Source of the DNA: Sinorhizobium terangae
Lineage (GTDB): Bacteria; Pseudomonadota; Alphaproteobacteria; Rhizobiales; Rhizobiaceae
Direction: 5' to 3'
DNA length: 64,000 nucleotides
Assembly: GCF_009601505.1 (NCBI RefSeq)
Contig: NZ_WITC01000032.1
Coordinates: 62,001 to 126,000, forward strand
A program made the translations under genes and the position numbers. The notes beneath the pieces were generated by a model. That model searched no databases. It saw only the letters and a program-made list of their open reading frames with translations, and was not told the origin of the DNA. Of the stretch, positions 7,721 to 16,278 are shown in pieces. Every line of letters starts with the position of its first letter. The first letter of the stretch is position 1.

Positions 7721-8935
7721 TCAGGCGGCAATCTTTTCGTCCGCAGGCCCAAAGATCTCGAAGTGAACGCGTTCGCTCGGAACGCCCGCGCGGGTCAGAT
7801 CACCGACCAAGGCGCGCAGGAAGGGCTTGGGGCCGCAGAGGTAAAAGTCCGCCGACGCGAAGGGCGTATTCTCCCTCAGCCAGTTTGCCGTGATGAAGCC
7901 ATCATGATCGTGCGAGTAGCCCGCCGCATCTGCCGAGCCCGGCTCGCTGTAGAATGTCCGGACCGTGACGCCGCCGTGCGTTTTGGCGAGCGATCGCACA
8001 TGGCGATCCATCGCGTGCGTCGAGCTGTTCAGCGCACCGTGGACGTAGTGGGCCTCCAATTCCGGGTAGTCCGAGGCGATCGCTTCCAGCATACTCACCA
8101 TCGGTGTGAGCCCGACTCCGCCTGAGAGGAGCACGACCGGCCGGCTCGGTTCATCCGGAAGGAAGAAGTCCCCCGCGGGGGGAGTAACCTCGAGCACGGT
8201 GCCGATCTCCGCGTGGTCGTGCAGAAATTTCGAGCCGCCCTGACCGTGCTCCTCACGCTTCACCGAAATCCGGTAGTACTCGTCATTGGGACCGCTGGAA
8301 ATCGAGTAGTTGCGCTTCACGTCGGATCCGTCGGCGAGGCGGAAGCGGAAGGTCAGGTACTGACCCGGCCTGTGCCTGACGACCGGCTGGCCGTCCGTCG
8401 GCCGAAGTATGAACGACGTGACGACGTCACTCTCCTTCCGCCTCTCGGCGATCGCGAATGTTCGCCATCCATTCCAGCCGCCCGCCCTTCTATCAAGATC
8501 GGCGCGGATCTCGGCTTCGCGCTCCTTCAGCACGTCGGCAAGGAACCAATATGCCTCGCCCCAGGCCTCAAGCAGGGCGGGAGAGGCGGCGTCTCCGAGA
8601 ACGTCTCCGATCGCCGAAAGCAGTGCCCTGGCCACGAACGGATAGTGCTCGGGCAGAATGTGATAGCCGATGTGCTTGTGCGCGATGCGTTCGATGGCAG
8701 GACCGAGAACCGCGAGGTTTTCGATATTCTCGGCGTATGCGAGGATCGCCGCCGCAAGCGCGTGCACTTGCGATCCCTTCTCACCCTGATTGGCGTGATT
8801 GAAGAGTGCCCGGATGTGTTCCTCCTGAAAGAGCAGCGTGTACATGCGCTTGGTGATTTCAGCGCCATGCGCGGCAAGCGCGGGTGCGCTCTGTTTCACG
8901 AGCTCGATTGTCTGCGATGACAGCGGACGTGGCAT
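7721..8935 (-). CDS. hmp: Flavohaemoglobin, nitric oxide dioxygenase
   Basis: Cytoplasmic enzyme that oxidises nitric oxide to nitrate using O2 and NADPH; 404 aa, the usual Hmp length. The globin domain (about 1-135) has the distal Tyr in KRMYTLLF, Gln in GSQVHAL and the proximal His in IAHKHIGYHI. The FAD domain has RNYSISSGPND, and the NAD domain has VVLLSGGVGLTPMVSML and FYLCGPKPFL. ATG 8935 has AAAGGA upstream; a longer frame to 9097 would run into the preceding gene. Only 19 bases separate it from the truncated haemoglobin gene, so both should share the NsrR-type dyad further upstream. Confidence 0.95.
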   Translation of the reverse strand: MPRPLSSQTIELVKQSAPALAAHGAEITKRMYTLLFQEEHIRALFNHANQGEKGSQVHALAAAILAYAENIENLAVLGPAIERIAHKHIGYHILPEHYPFVARALLSAIGDVLGDAASPALLEAWGEAYWFLADVLKEREAEIRADLDRRAGGWNGWRTFAIAERRKESDVVTSFILRPTDGQPVVRHRPGQYLTFRFRLADGSDVKRNYSISSGPNDEYYRISVKREEHGQGGSKFLHDHAEIGTVLEVTPPAGDFFLPDEPSRPVVLLSGGVGLTPMVSMLEAIASDYPELEAHYVHGALNSSTHAMDRHVRSLAKTHGGVTVRTFYSEPGSADAAGYSHDHDGFITANWLRENTPFASADFYLCGPKPFLRALVGDLTRAGVPSERVHFEIFGPADEKIAA

Positions 8936-8954
8936 AAGGGGTCCTTTCTTTCTC

Positions 8955-9653
8955 TTAGCTGATTTCAATGCCTGGATTGCGATCGTAGAACTCGATCTGC
9001 AGATTGACCGGCCCCGCAAGCTCCAAGCGATGCGGAACTTCGGGGGGAACGATCCCCGGTCTATAGCGATCAAGAAGGATCGCCTGTGTCGCGCCATCGG
9101 CGCGATACCTCACTGCGCCGTCGTGGACGCGAATTACACCCCAGGTTCCGGATTTGAGCGCATGCGACCGAAGCAGGGCTTGAGGCAAAGAAGCCTCGTC
9201 GAACGCCGAGGTGATCCTGTACGGCGTGGTCGGCCCTGCCGTCTTGGCCGGCTGCCCCGAGTATGCTTGTGACGCCTCAGGACGAATGGCGCGCGACAGC
9301 CGCGATGCTATACGTGTGGCTTTGGCTTGCATCTCAATCGCCAAATGCTGCGGCAGCATCTCGGATGTCGTCAGGCGCCACAGAGCCAGCCAGCGATCGA
9401 ACATTTCCGGACGGATCCGTTCGGCGTGGATCATGTGCATGGAGACAGGATTTCCTTTGTACCGGCCTGTCGTCAGCATCACCGACGACCAGAACTCCGA
9501 CAGGCGGACCAAGTGCTCGTCCCAATCCGCGACGACGGCAAAGACTGGTCCAAGCTCGGCGTCGGCTCTCACGCGCTCGTAAAACCGCGCCAGAATTTTC
9601 GGAATTTCGCGCTCGTCGAGTTTTTCTCTTTCCACCGCAAGCCTCCATAACAT
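8955..9653 (-). CDS. Group III truncated haemoglobin fused to a DUF1971 domain
   Basis: Two-domain protein of 232 aa. Residues 1 to about 125 match group III truncated haemoglobins: FYERVRADAELGPVF near the start, FWSSVMLTTGRYKGNP, and a proximal His at about 76 in MIHAERIRP followed by FDRWLALW. Residues about 140-232 (PYRITSAFDEASLP, LKSGTWGVIRV, VPPEVPHRLEL, FYDRNP) match the cupin-like DUF1971/TehB-type domain. First gene of the hmp operon. The haem part probably binds NO or O2; the DUF1971 role is unknown. ATG 9653 is used; ATG 9668 is possible but lies at a probable operator. Confidence 0.82.
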   Translation of the reverse strand: MLWRLAVEREKLDEREIPKILARFYERVRADAELGPVFAVVADWDEHLVRLSEFWSSVMLTTGRYKGNPVSMHMIHAERIRPEMFDRWLALWRLTTSEMLPQHLAIEMQAKATRIASRLSRAIRPEASQAYSGQPAKTAGPTTPYRITSAFDEASLPQALLRSHALKSGTWGVIRVHDGAVRYRADGATQAILLDRYRPGIVPPEVPHRLELAGPVNLQIEFYDRNPGIEIS

Positions 9654-9670
9654 GCTTCTGAGATACATCT
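9649..9670. promoter_or_regulatory. Possible second, imperfect NsrR-type site
   Basis: On the minus strand AGATGTATCT pairs imperfectly with AGAAGCATGTT, a degraded version of the dyad at 9686. It overlaps the start of the truncated haemoglobin gene. Offered as a secondary site only. Confidence 0.35.
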
Positions 9671-9685
9671 ATTGCGCCGCACAAA

Positions 9686-9708
9686 AAGATGCTATTGAAA
9701 TGCATCTT
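9686..9708. promoter_or_regulatory. NsrR-type operator between nsrR and the haemoglobin operon
   Basis: A 23-bp dyad with half-sites AAGATGCTATT and AAATGCATCTT around one central base. This matches the AAGATG-type half-site arrangement known for NsrR. It lies 32 bases upstream of the nsrR start and 32 bases upstream of the truncated haemoglobin start, so it can control both directions. Confidence 0.85.
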
Positions 9709-9740
9709 TATCGGGCAGGCGTTTTGACGCAGGTGGGGAA

Positions 9741-10160
9741 ATGAGGCTCACGCGATATACGGACTACGCGATCCGGACGCTGACTTACCTGGGCGCGCGG
9801 GAACCCGCCGTGTGCTCCATACGTGAGATTGCGGATGCGTTCGACATCTCGCAGAACCACCTGATGAAGGTCGTGCAGGATCTCGCGAACGTCGGCTTCA
9901 TCAAGTCGACGCGCGGACGAAATGGTGGGATTCAGCTTGCCAGGCCCGCCGGCGAAATAAACCTGGGGGACCTGCTGAGGCATACGGAGGGTTTGACGGA
10001 CCTTATTGAGTGTTCCGGCTGTGTGATAGCTCCGGCCTGCAGTCTCCCACCGATACTGTCGGAAGCAACGAGAGCCTTTGTCTCAGTGTTTGAGAAGTAC
10101 ACCATCGCCGATCTTCTGCGACGAAGACGCGACCTCCAGGCATTGCTGCAGGCGGCATAG
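9741..10160 (+). CDS. nsrR: Rrf2-family nitric-oxide-sensing repressor NsrR
   Basis: Iron-sulfur transcriptional repressor of 139 aa. The winged helix at the N-terminus starts MRLTRYTDYAIRTL and has recognition-helix residues in ISQNHLMKVV. The cluster-binding region holds Cys91, Cys94 and Cys100 (CSGCVIAPAC). The first spacing is shorter than the C-X4-C of E. coli NsrR as I recall it. The gene is divergent from the haemoglobin fusion and hmp across a matching dyad, which supports NsrR over IscR or RirA. It presumably represses the hmp operon and itself until NO damages the cluster. Confidence 0.88.
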   Translation: MRLTRYTDYAIRTLTYLGAREPAVCSIREIADAFDISQNHLMKVVQDLANVGFIKSTRGRNGGIQLARPAGEINLGDLLRHTEGLTDLIECSGCVIAPACSLPPILSEATRAFVSVFEKYTIADLLRRRRDLQALLQAA

Positions 10161-10260
10161 CGGGCCGTGAGGGGGAGGGGGCCGGTGATTGATGGCTCGA
10201 TCTCGACCATGTGGCAGATGTCGAGGCAAAATGCACGTTCCGTTTACAGGCATTTCGGAA

Positions 10261-10281
10261 GCCCCCAGCGATGCTGGGGGC
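10261..10281. terminator. Hairpin between nsrR and the alpha/beta hydrolase gene
   Basis: GCCCCCAGC and GCTGGGGGC form a nine-base perfect stem with a three-base loop, placed between the 3' ends of two convergent genes. A bidirectional terminator is likely. Confidence 0.65.
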
Positions 10282-10303
10282 TGTATTGCACGGCGCATCG
10301 TAT

Positions 10304-11278
10304 TTAAGCGGTGATAAACTCGAGGATGTCGCGGTTGATCACGTCGGCATGGGTCGTCGCCATCCCGTGGGGAAGCCCCTTGTACACCTTGAGCACGTTG
10401 TTGCTGAGAAGCTTGGCGGACAAGAGGGCGGAGTCGGCGACCGGAACGACCTGGTCGTCATCTCCGTGCATGACGAGTACCGGCACATCGATGGTCTTGA
10501 GGTCATCGGTGAAGTCAGTCTCCGAGAATGCCTTGATGCCATCGTACTGGGCCTTGGTGCTGCCCGTCATTGCCTGCCGCCACCAGTTCTCGATCACAGA
10601 GTTTGACGGGATCGCGCCGGGCCGATTGTATCCGTAGAACGGTCCGCTTGCGAAATCCCGGTAAAGCTGGCTGCGGTTCTCCAACAGTGCCCTCCTGAAA
10701 CCATCGAACACTTCAATGGGCAGTCCGCCGGGGTTTTCGGGCGTCTTGACCATCAGCGGGGGGACTGCGCCAATGAGGACCAGCTTGGCCACGCGCCCAT
10801 TGCCATGGCGGGCGGCATAGCGGGCGGCTTCGCCACCCCCCGTCGAGTGACCGACGTGGATCGCATTGCGAAGATCCAGGTGCTCGACCACGGCCGCGGC
10901 ATCGCTGGCATAATGGTCCATATCGTGGCCGTCGTTTACATCGCTTGATCGCCCATGCCCACGTCGATCGTGAGCGACGACGCGATAGCCCTTCTCCATG
11001 AAGAAAAGCAGCTGTGTGTCCCAATCGTCGGAGCTGAGCGGCCAACCGTGATGAAACATGATAGGCTGCCCGCTCCTCGGGCCCCAATCCTTGTAGAAGA
11101 TCTCTACGCCGTCGGCGGTTGTGACTCTGTTTGCGCGCAATGCGCGGCCCACCGCCGGAGACGCGGGGGCGGCCGAGGCTGTTGTGGCCGACGTCACGGG
11201 AAGAGCCGCTGCGGTGGCGAGGCCGAGCCCGGCGGTCATTACGCCACGGCGAGTGGCCTGGGTGCTATTGGAATCCAT
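10304..11278 (-). CDS. Tat-exported alpha/beta hydrolase (non-haem chloroperoxidase-like)
   Basis: Alpha/beta-hydrolase-fold enzyme of 324 aa. The N-terminus carries a twin-arginine signal ([19 protein letters not shown], then an Ala-rich cleavage region), so export to the periplasm in folded form is expected. The catalytic triad is visible: Ser in GHSTGG, Asp in [10 protein letters not shown] and His in LPHGMATTH. The oxyanion region is [12 protein letters not shown]. This pattern matches the chloroperoxidase/arylesterase group, but the natural substrate is unknown. ATG 11278 has AGGAG seven bases upstream; the frame extends further but without a better start. Divergent from an SDR gene. Confidence 0.88.
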   Translation of the reverse strand: MDSNSTQATRRGVMTAGLGLATAAALPVTSATTASAAPASPAVGRALRANRVTTADGVEIFYKDWGPRSGQPIMFHHGWPLSSDDWDTQLLFFMEKGYRVVAHDRRGHGRSSDVNDGHDMDHYASDAAAVVEHLDLRNAIHVGHSTGGGEAARYAARHGNGRVAKLVLIGAVPPLMVKTPENPGGLPIEVFDGFRRALLENRSQLYRDFASGPFYGYNRPGAIPSNSVIENWWRQAMTGSTKAQYDGIKAFSETDFTDDLKTIDVPVLVMHGDDDQVVPVADSALLSAKLLSNNVLKVYKGLPHGMATTHADVINRDILEFITA

Positions 11279-11604
11279 TGCTTTCTCCTGCATCCGCAAA
11301 AATGGCGTCGATGCGTGTTGGATGGTTTTCGTGCTCGAGGTCGTTGAGCGCTTGCGAACATGACCGCCCAGGCTCGCCGGCTGAAGCTGTACATAGGTTT
11401 GGGTACCGGGTCTGTGTGCGATCGCGATATCATTCAAGACAAAGCGGCAAAGGCGACGTGCCATGTGGATAGCTAATAAAAACCTCCGCTTGTGATAGAT
11501 CAGTCCGGCTCCTGTCAGCAGGAATGAAGAGTACGTCGTTCGTTTGGCAAAGATCAGTTGTCGCCAATGACGACCAAAATCCAGTGAAATTAAGAGGTTT
11601 AGTG
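11279..11604. other. Divergent promoter interval
   Basis: Separates the Tat-exported hydrolase from the divergent SDR gene and must hold both promoters. No clear dyad operator was seen. Confidence 0.45.
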
Positions 11605-12348
11605 ATGCGCGATCTAGTCGCAATCGTTACGGGTGGCAGTTCCGGCATCGGCCGCGAAGTGGCTATTACTTTAGCAAAGCTTGGAGCTCGTGTTCTGATA
11701 ACGGCACGGCGTCAGCCGGGAATTGATGAAGTCTGCGCCCAATCGGAAAATATCAAAGGAATTGTTGCCGATGTAGCAAAGGCGGCAGATGTCCAGCGGA
11801 CGGTTGAGGAAGCAATCGGTCTTTGGGGGAGGGTGGATATTCTGATCAACAACGCCGGAGCAGGTGGCATCATGCCGCTTGGGGACGCCACGGAGGAGCG
11901 CATAAAGGACATCTTCGCTGTCAACGTAGTGGGCCCAAGTCTGTTGGCCGCCGCAGCCCTTCCGCACCTGAGCGGCCGGGGCGGAACGATCATCAACATC
12001 TCCAGCACCTATGGTCACAAGGCTGCTCCGGGCTTCTCGCATTACGCCGCGAGCAAGGCAGCGCTCGAGCATCTCACGCGTTGCTGGGCGCTTGAGCTTG
12101 CACCCCATGGAATTCGCGTAAATGCAGTTGCCGCCGGACCGACGGAAACCGGCGCGCTGACGGGGATGATGGGACTGACTGCCAAAGAAGCGGAGGACGT
12201 CAAGGAGTATGAGCGCAATCTCATCCCCTTGAAGCGGCGCGGCGCACCGCAAGACGTGGCGCAATGGATAGCAATGTTTGCGAACCCGGACACGGCATGG
12301 ACGACTGGTCAAATTCTGTCGGTAGATGGAGGGCTCTCGGTCGTCTGA
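11605..12348 (+). CDS. Short-chain dehydrogenase/reductase
   Basis: Classical SDR oxidoreductase of 247 aa. The cofactor loop TGGSSGIG is at residues 9-16, the NNAG motif follows ([10 protein letters not shown]), and the catalytic Ser (INISSTYG), Tyr and Lys ([10 protein letters not shown]) are in order. The C-terminus ends [16 protein letters not shown] as in the FabG-like group. The ARR after strand 2 (LITARRQP) suggests NADP preference. ATG 11605 is taken because AGAGG lies seven bases upstream; the frame could extend to 11524 but adds unrelated residues. Substrate unknown. Confidence 0.88.
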   Translation: MRDLVAIVTGGSSGIGREVAITLAKLGARVLITARRQPGIDEVCAQSENIKGIVADVAKAADVQRTVEEAIGLWGRVDILINNAGAGGIMPLGDATEERIKDIFAVNVVGPSLLAAAALPHLSGRGGTIINISSTYGHKAAPGFSHYAASKAALEHLTRCWALELAPHGIRVNAVAAGPTETGALTGMMGLTAKEAEDVKEYERNLIPLKRRGAPQDVAQWIAMFANPDTAWTTGQILSVDGGLSVV

Positions 12349-12457
12349 GGTTGCGCTGATTTGGTCTGAGGGCGACGGCTGAATTGGCGAGGGGGTGTAG
12401 CGGTCCCCTCCGACCCCCCCGGAGGCGCCGTTCGTGCGGCAACACGGGAACGAAAAC

Positions 12458-12491
12458 GGCTGGCCGCGAATCTTAGTTGTCGCGGCCAGCC
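12458..12491. terminator. Long perfect hairpin between convergent genes
   Basis: GGCTGGCCGCGA (12458-12469) and TCGCGGCCAGCC (12480-12491) form a 12-bp perfect stem with a ten-base loop, followed on the plus strand by a T-rich stretch. It lies between the SDR gene and the convergent NmrA-like gene and probably ends transcription of both. Confidence 0.7.
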
Positions 12492-12583
12492 TCTTGCTGT
12501 TTCCAGGTATTAGTGGCCCATTCTGCGGTGAGGAGGTGCCGGTCGCCCGGCACGTCACCAATGCTCTCGTCACGTGCTCCGCT

Positions 12584-13339
12584 TTACTTCGGCTGGGCCG
12601 CCATGGCAAACCACTGTTCGAACGTAATGCGGCCAAGGCGCGGGCTTTTGTCCGAAACGAGAGAGTTGTCCTCGAGGCGGGCTCCGAAATAGCGTGCTTC
12701 CGGATCTGCCACGACCTTTCTCGGATCGTTCATCTTCTTCAGATAACGCTCCACCAATCCACTGAGCTTCATACGATCTGGGCCGGCGATTTCGACGATT
12801 CCATTCTGCGGCTTGCCCAGTGCCACTTCGGTCATGGCGTCCGCGACGTCGTCCGATGCGATCGGCTGTATGAAAGCAGGCGACAGGTGCACCGTGTCAC
12901 CGACGGTGCCGGATTGGGCGATGCCGTTGACGAACTCCATGAACTGTGTGGAGTGCACAATCGTGTAAGGAATGCCGGATGCCCGGATCAGCTTTTCCTG
13001 CGCCAGTTTGGCGCGGAAGTAGCCGCTTTCCTGCAGGCGTTCGGTGCCGACCACCGACAGAGCGATGTGGTGCTGCACACCAGCCACTTTCTCTGCAGCG
13101 AGCAGGTTCCTGCCCGAAGTCTCGAAGAACTCAAGTACGGCCTTGTCCTCGAACGATGGGGAGTTTGCGAGATCAAGGACCACCTCGGCATTCTTAAGAG
13201 CGTCGGCGAGCCCTTCGCCGGTAATCGTGTTGACGCCCGTATTTGGTGCCGCAGCGATGACTTCGTGGCCGCGCTTGCGCAAGCGGTCGGCAGTCTTTGA
13301 ACCGATCAGGCCGGTCCCGCCAATAATTACGATTTTCAC
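12584..13339 (-). CDS. NAD(P)-binding NmrA/SDR-a5-like oxidoreductase
   Basis: Atypical SDR of 251 aa. It starts at the dinucleotide loop (IVIIGGTGLIGSKTADRLRKRGHEV) and continues with the NmrA-like pattern DLANSPSFED, HHIALSVVGTERL and YFRAKLAQEKLIRASGIPYTIV. It lacks the classical YxxxK dyad and resembles nucleotide-sugar-epimerase-like NAD(P)H sensors or quinone reductases. GTG at 13339 is preferred because GGAGGT lies about eight bases upstream. It follows the AhpD-like gene by 62 bases on the same strand, suggesting an operon under the 13977 palindrome. Redox-related role is inference. Confidence 0.82.
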   Translation of the reverse strand: MKIVIIGGTGLIGSKTADRLRKRGHEVIAAAPNTGVNTITGEGLADALKNAEVVLDLANSPSFEDKAVLEFFETSGRNLLAAEKVAGVQHHIALSVVGTERLQESGYFRAKLAQEKLIRASGIPYTIVHSTQFMEFVNGIAQSGTVGDTVHLSPAFIQPIASDDVADAMTEVALGKPQNGIVEIAGPDRMKLSGLVERYLKKMNDPRKVVADPEARYFGARLEDNSLVSDKSPRLGRITFEQWFAMAAQPK

Positions 13340-13401
13340 AGAAATATACCTCCGGTTGCAGATCAAGTCGCGTTTGGAGTCGAGCGGTCGAGAGCAATGA
13401 T

Positions 13402-13881
13402 CTAGTTCAAGCCGGCCTTGTCGAGGCCAAAGGCCTTGTCGGCTGATCCCGGCACGGCCTTGAACCCGATGCTTGCGCGGTTCCAGGCATTGATGGTCAT
13501 GACTGCGAATGTGAGGTCGGAAATCTCTTTCTCGGAGAGCTGACCGCGGACACGCTCGTAAATGTCATCGGGAACACCGCCGACCGGCAGGTTCGTCAGT
13601 ACTTCCGTCCAGGCCAGCGCTGCCCGCTCGCGAGGTGCAAACAGGTTGGACTCACGCCAGATCGCAACATGGTGGACCCGCAATTCGCTTTCGCCATGGA
13701 TCTTTGCTTCCTTGACGTGCATGTCGAGGCAAAAGGCGCAGCCGTTCAATTGGGAGGCACGGATCTGCACCAGGTCTCGCGTCTTCTGGTCGATGACGCT
13801 GTCGTTCACTGCGGCGCTGAGCTCCATCAACTTCTTGAAGAGCTCGGGGGACTGCTGTGCGTAGTTCAGGCGCTGTGTCAT
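13402..13881 (-). CDS. AhpD-like / carboxymuconolactone decarboxylase-family protein
   Basis: Small alpha-helical protein of 159 aa with the alkylhydroperoxidase AhpD core. The active-site motif C-X2-C-X3-H is present (CAFCLDMHVKEA), preceded by KTRDLVQIRASQLNG. FAPRERAALAWTE also fits the family. Members act as peroxidase or thiol-disulfide enzymes, usually in oxidative stress. ATG 13881 gives the typical N-terminus MTQRLNYAQ; a longer frame to 13908 is possible. It is the first gene of an operon with the NmrA-like protein, about 95 bases downstream of a 26-bp palindrome. Confidence 0.87.
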   Translation of the reverse strand: MTQRLNYAQQSPELFKKLMELSAAVNDSVIDQKTRDLVQIRASQLNGCAFCLDMHVKEAKIHGESELRVHHVAIWRESNLFAPRERAALAWTEVLTNLPVGGVPDDIYERVRGQLSEKEISDLTFAVMTINAWNRASIGFKAVPGSADKAFGLDKAGLN

Positions 13882-13976
13882 TGAAATCTTACCTTGCTTG
13901 TTCGCCAATGGATGCCGGCCACGCCGGCACGTGGGAGATGGAACGCCACGAATAGTAGTTTGAACGCCCCTCCCGC

Positions 13977-14002
13977 GGATCCTAAACCTTGGTTTAGGAT
14001 CC
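13977..14002. promoter_or_regulatory. 26-bp inverted repeat upstream of the AhpD-like operon
   Basis: Two 12-bp perfect arms (GGATCCTAAACC and GGTTTAGGATCC) around a TT centre. The inner 16 bases, CTAAAC-N4-GTTTAG, recur at 5698-5713. Its size and position fit a repressor operator; no regulator is adjacent. Confidence 0.65.
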
Positions 14003-14357
14003 AGTTTGAGCCACTCGCGGACACGAGATTTGCGGCGGCTGGAGCAACGATTACGGGGATTTTATCTCTTCTATCTCCCGGCGGCGACACCCCCCTCTGC
14101 CCTGCCGGGCATCTCCCCCACAAGGGGGGAGATCCGCAAGAGGCGGACTCTTCACTCCCTCTTTTCGAGAATCGCGAACCTCGCTTCGGAGCTGGTGGTG
14201 GACACGGCGGTGTCTTCTGCCAATCTCCCCCCTGGTTGGGGGATGCCGGCAGGGCAGAGGGGGGTGCCACAACAGGCCGCGTGTCGCGTCGAACGGGCGT
14301 CTTTAGAAAACGGGATGCCGAGCAATTGTTCTCTGACGGTTGTTCACCACGCCAGGA
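14003..14357. other. Non-coding interval with a palindromic intergenic element
   Basis: Most of the 476-base gap between the AhpD-like start (13881) and the FixJ-like stop. It is largely occupied by the inverted GC-rich pair at 14086-14268. Open frames across it follow the repeat and are not supported as genes. Confidence 0.5.
14086..14268. repeat. RIME-like palindromic element: inverted pair of about 47-bp repeats
   Basis: One copy at 14086-14133 contains CCCCCTCTGCCCTGCCGGGC followed by CATCTCCCCC and GGGGGGAGAT. A near-perfect inverted copy lies at 14222-14268 (GCCGGCAGGGCAGAGGGGGG). Each copy also holds its own small hairpin. The architecture recalls the Rhizobium-specific intergenic mosaic elements; the exact family is not assigned. 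Confidence 0.6.
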
Positions 14358-14990
14358 TCAGATGAGCTCCGATTTTTTCACCAGGTCGGCTAGCGAGCGG
14401 GCTTCCATCTTTCGCATCACGCTGGCTCTGTGAATCTTGACCATGATCTCGCTGATCCCAAGCTCATAGGCTATTTGCTTGTTCATAAGGCCGTCGGTGA
14501 CGTGCTGCATCACTTCCTTTTCCCGGGGCGTCAGTGTCGACGCTTTCTGCTTGATAGCGTTCCTGACGACGGCATCCTGTCGTTTGGACCGGTCCGTCTC
14601 GAAGGCCCTCGCTACTGCACCGAGCAGTTCTTCATTGGTGAAGGGCTTTAGCAGAAAGTCTACCGCACCGGCTTTCATTGCGCTCACACTCATGGGCACA
14701 TCGCCATGGCCGGTCACGAAGACAACTGGAGTTTGGCATCCCAGATCCTCCAGCCGGGATTGAAACTCGATGCCACTCATCCCCGGCATGCGAACATCCA
14801 GAACAATGCAGCCGGATGTATTCAAGGATCCATTCTCGATGAAATCCAGAGCATCGCGGAAAGAACATGATTTGATGCCCACAGATTCAAAGAGGTCGGT
14901 CATGGAGAGACGTATTTCAGCATCGTCGTCAATCACAATCACGGCTTGTTCTTCGACTGGCGCGTCTTCGATTTTGCGTGCGGCAGACAT
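14358..14990 (-). CDS. FixJ-like response regulator
   Basis: DNA-binding response regulator of 210 aa. The receiver domain has VIVIDDDAEIRLSM, phospho-acceptor aspartate in IVLDVRMPGMSG, VTGHGDVPMSV and lysine in LLKPFTNEEL. The LuxR-type HTH starts LTPREKEVMQHV and includes ISEIMVKIHRASVMRKM. ATG 14990 has GAGGAGA upstream; the frame is open to 15167 without another good start. No kinase is adjacent, so it is an orphan here. It is the closest in layout to the regulator at 39749. Divergent from a LysR gene. Confidence 0.87.
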   Translation of the reverse strand: MSAARKIEDAPVEEQAVIVIDDDAEIRLSMTDLFESVGIKSCSFRDALDFIENGSLNTSGCIVLDVRMPGMSGIEFQSRLEDLGCQTPVVFVTGHGDVPMSVSAMKAGAVDFLLKPFTNEELLGAVARAFETDRSKRQDAVVRNAIKQKASTLTPREKEVMQHVTDGLMNKQIAYELGISEIMVKIHRASVMRKMEARSLADLVKKSELI

Positions 14991-15281
14991 GTTGCTGTCT
15001 CCTCGAATGCGGGAACGATAGCCCGCATTCTGCCTCGAATTGCCGAGGGAGGCACTCTGTTTCAAGGTATAGAATGGTTTAGGCCGCCCGCGTTTTTGGC
15101 CGTAGCGAGCAGAGGCTGAAGAATGCGCAATTGAACGTCCAGGATTTTGAATGATCGGCGATTTCACTGCATTGTCCGCGGGTTAGGCGATGCGGCACTC
15201 GCTTGGCTCCAGACCACGGCGCATTGCATCCTCGACAATCGGGCTCGTGCGTGCCTAGTTTGGCACAGCATTTGTGCCGGG

Positions 15282-16187
15282 ATGTCCGTAATGATTATTG
15301 GTGATAAGACCGCCGGTTTATCGGCCTTTGTTTTGACCGTAGAGACCGGCTCCTTCAGCGCGGCTTCCAAGCTCCTGGGGACCACCCCATCCGCGGTCTC
15401 AAAGAGTGTAGCAAGATTGGAGCAGCGCCTTGGAGCCAAGCTCTTCAGGCGTTCCACGCGATCGCTCACGCTGACCGTCGAAGGAACAGCCTATTACGAG
15501 CGAACCGTGCCGTTGCTCCGGGGCCTTGAGGATGCCGAGGAAGTGGTTCGGTCGGCTTCCGCAGCTCGCGGCACGCTGCGCGTAACGATGCCGAGCGAGC
15601 TCGGAAGAATTTTGATGGGCGCGTTGACAACCGATTTCCTGCGCGTCCACCCGGAGATAAGGCTGGAGGTGGGGTGGGCGGATCGTCCAGTGGAATTGAT
15701 CCGCGAGGGCTACGATCTGGCATTGCGTGCCGGTGCGCCCATTGACAGCGAACTCAATCTCCGCACGCTCGGCGAACTGCCGATGGTCCTGGTAGCGTCG
15801 CCGGAGTATCTGAGCGAGATTGGACGTCCCGTTTCCATCGAACAGCTCGGCCGCGCAAATCATTTGCGCTACATCCTCGGCGGGCGACCTTTTCTCATCC
15901 AGTTCCTGGATGGTGAGACCATCGAGCCTGAGGGCCGTCTTGATCTGGATAGTGGCTTCGCGCTTCGGGCCGCCGCATTAAACGGCTTCGGAGTGGCCTA
16001 TCTCCTGCGTTGCGCGGTCGAAGCCGACATCCGCGCGGGCCGGCTGGAAGTCGTTTTGCCCTCACGCCCCCTCAAACGCGTGCCACTTCATTTTCTTCAT
16101 GCATTCGGCAGGACGCCGCCGTTGCGCGCACGACTGTTCATGGACTTCGTGGCGGAACAGATCAAACCGTACCTTCATGGCCAGTGA
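15282..16187 (+). CDS. LysR-family transcriptional regulator
   Basis: Regulator of about 301 aa. The N-terminal winged helix-turn-helix reads FVLTVETGSFSAASKLL, then TPSAVSKSVARLEQRLGAKL and FRRSTRSLTLTVEG, the classical LysR pattern. The substrate-binding domain starts near residue 90 (GTLRVTMPSELGRILM) and includes DLALRAGAPIDSEL, which is typical of the CrgA/DsdC-like group that often controls a neighbouring oxidoreductase. ATG 15282 is used; ATG 15291 is an alternative. Likely regulates a gene nearby, perhaps on the divergent side, but no target is proven. Confidence 0.85.
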   Translation: MSVMIIGDKTAGLSAFVLTVETGSFSAASKLLGTTPSAVSKSVARLEQRLGAKLFRRSTRSLTLTVEGTAYYERTVPLLRGLEDAEEVVRSASAARGTLRVTMPSELGRILMGALTTDFLRVHPEIRLEVGWADRPVELIREGYDLALRAGAPIDSELNLRTLGELPMVLVASPEYLSEIGRPVSIEQLGRANHLRYILGGRPFLIQFLDGETIEPEGRLDLDSGFALRAAALNGFGVAYLLRCAVEADIRAGRLEVVLPSRPLKRVPLHFLHAFGRTPPLRARLFMDFVAEQIKPYLHGQ

Positions 16188-16278
16188 AAGTTCCGATGAC
16201 GCCGGAGTAGCCGGTTGTCCTCGCGCTTACGTCCGGTGGCTATCGCGGCAGAGCCGCCGCCGGTCTTCCTCTTGCCGT

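Noticed and set aside
11671..12636. 321-codon minus-strand open frame
   Set aside because: Antisense to the SDR gene and running through a terminator hairpin.
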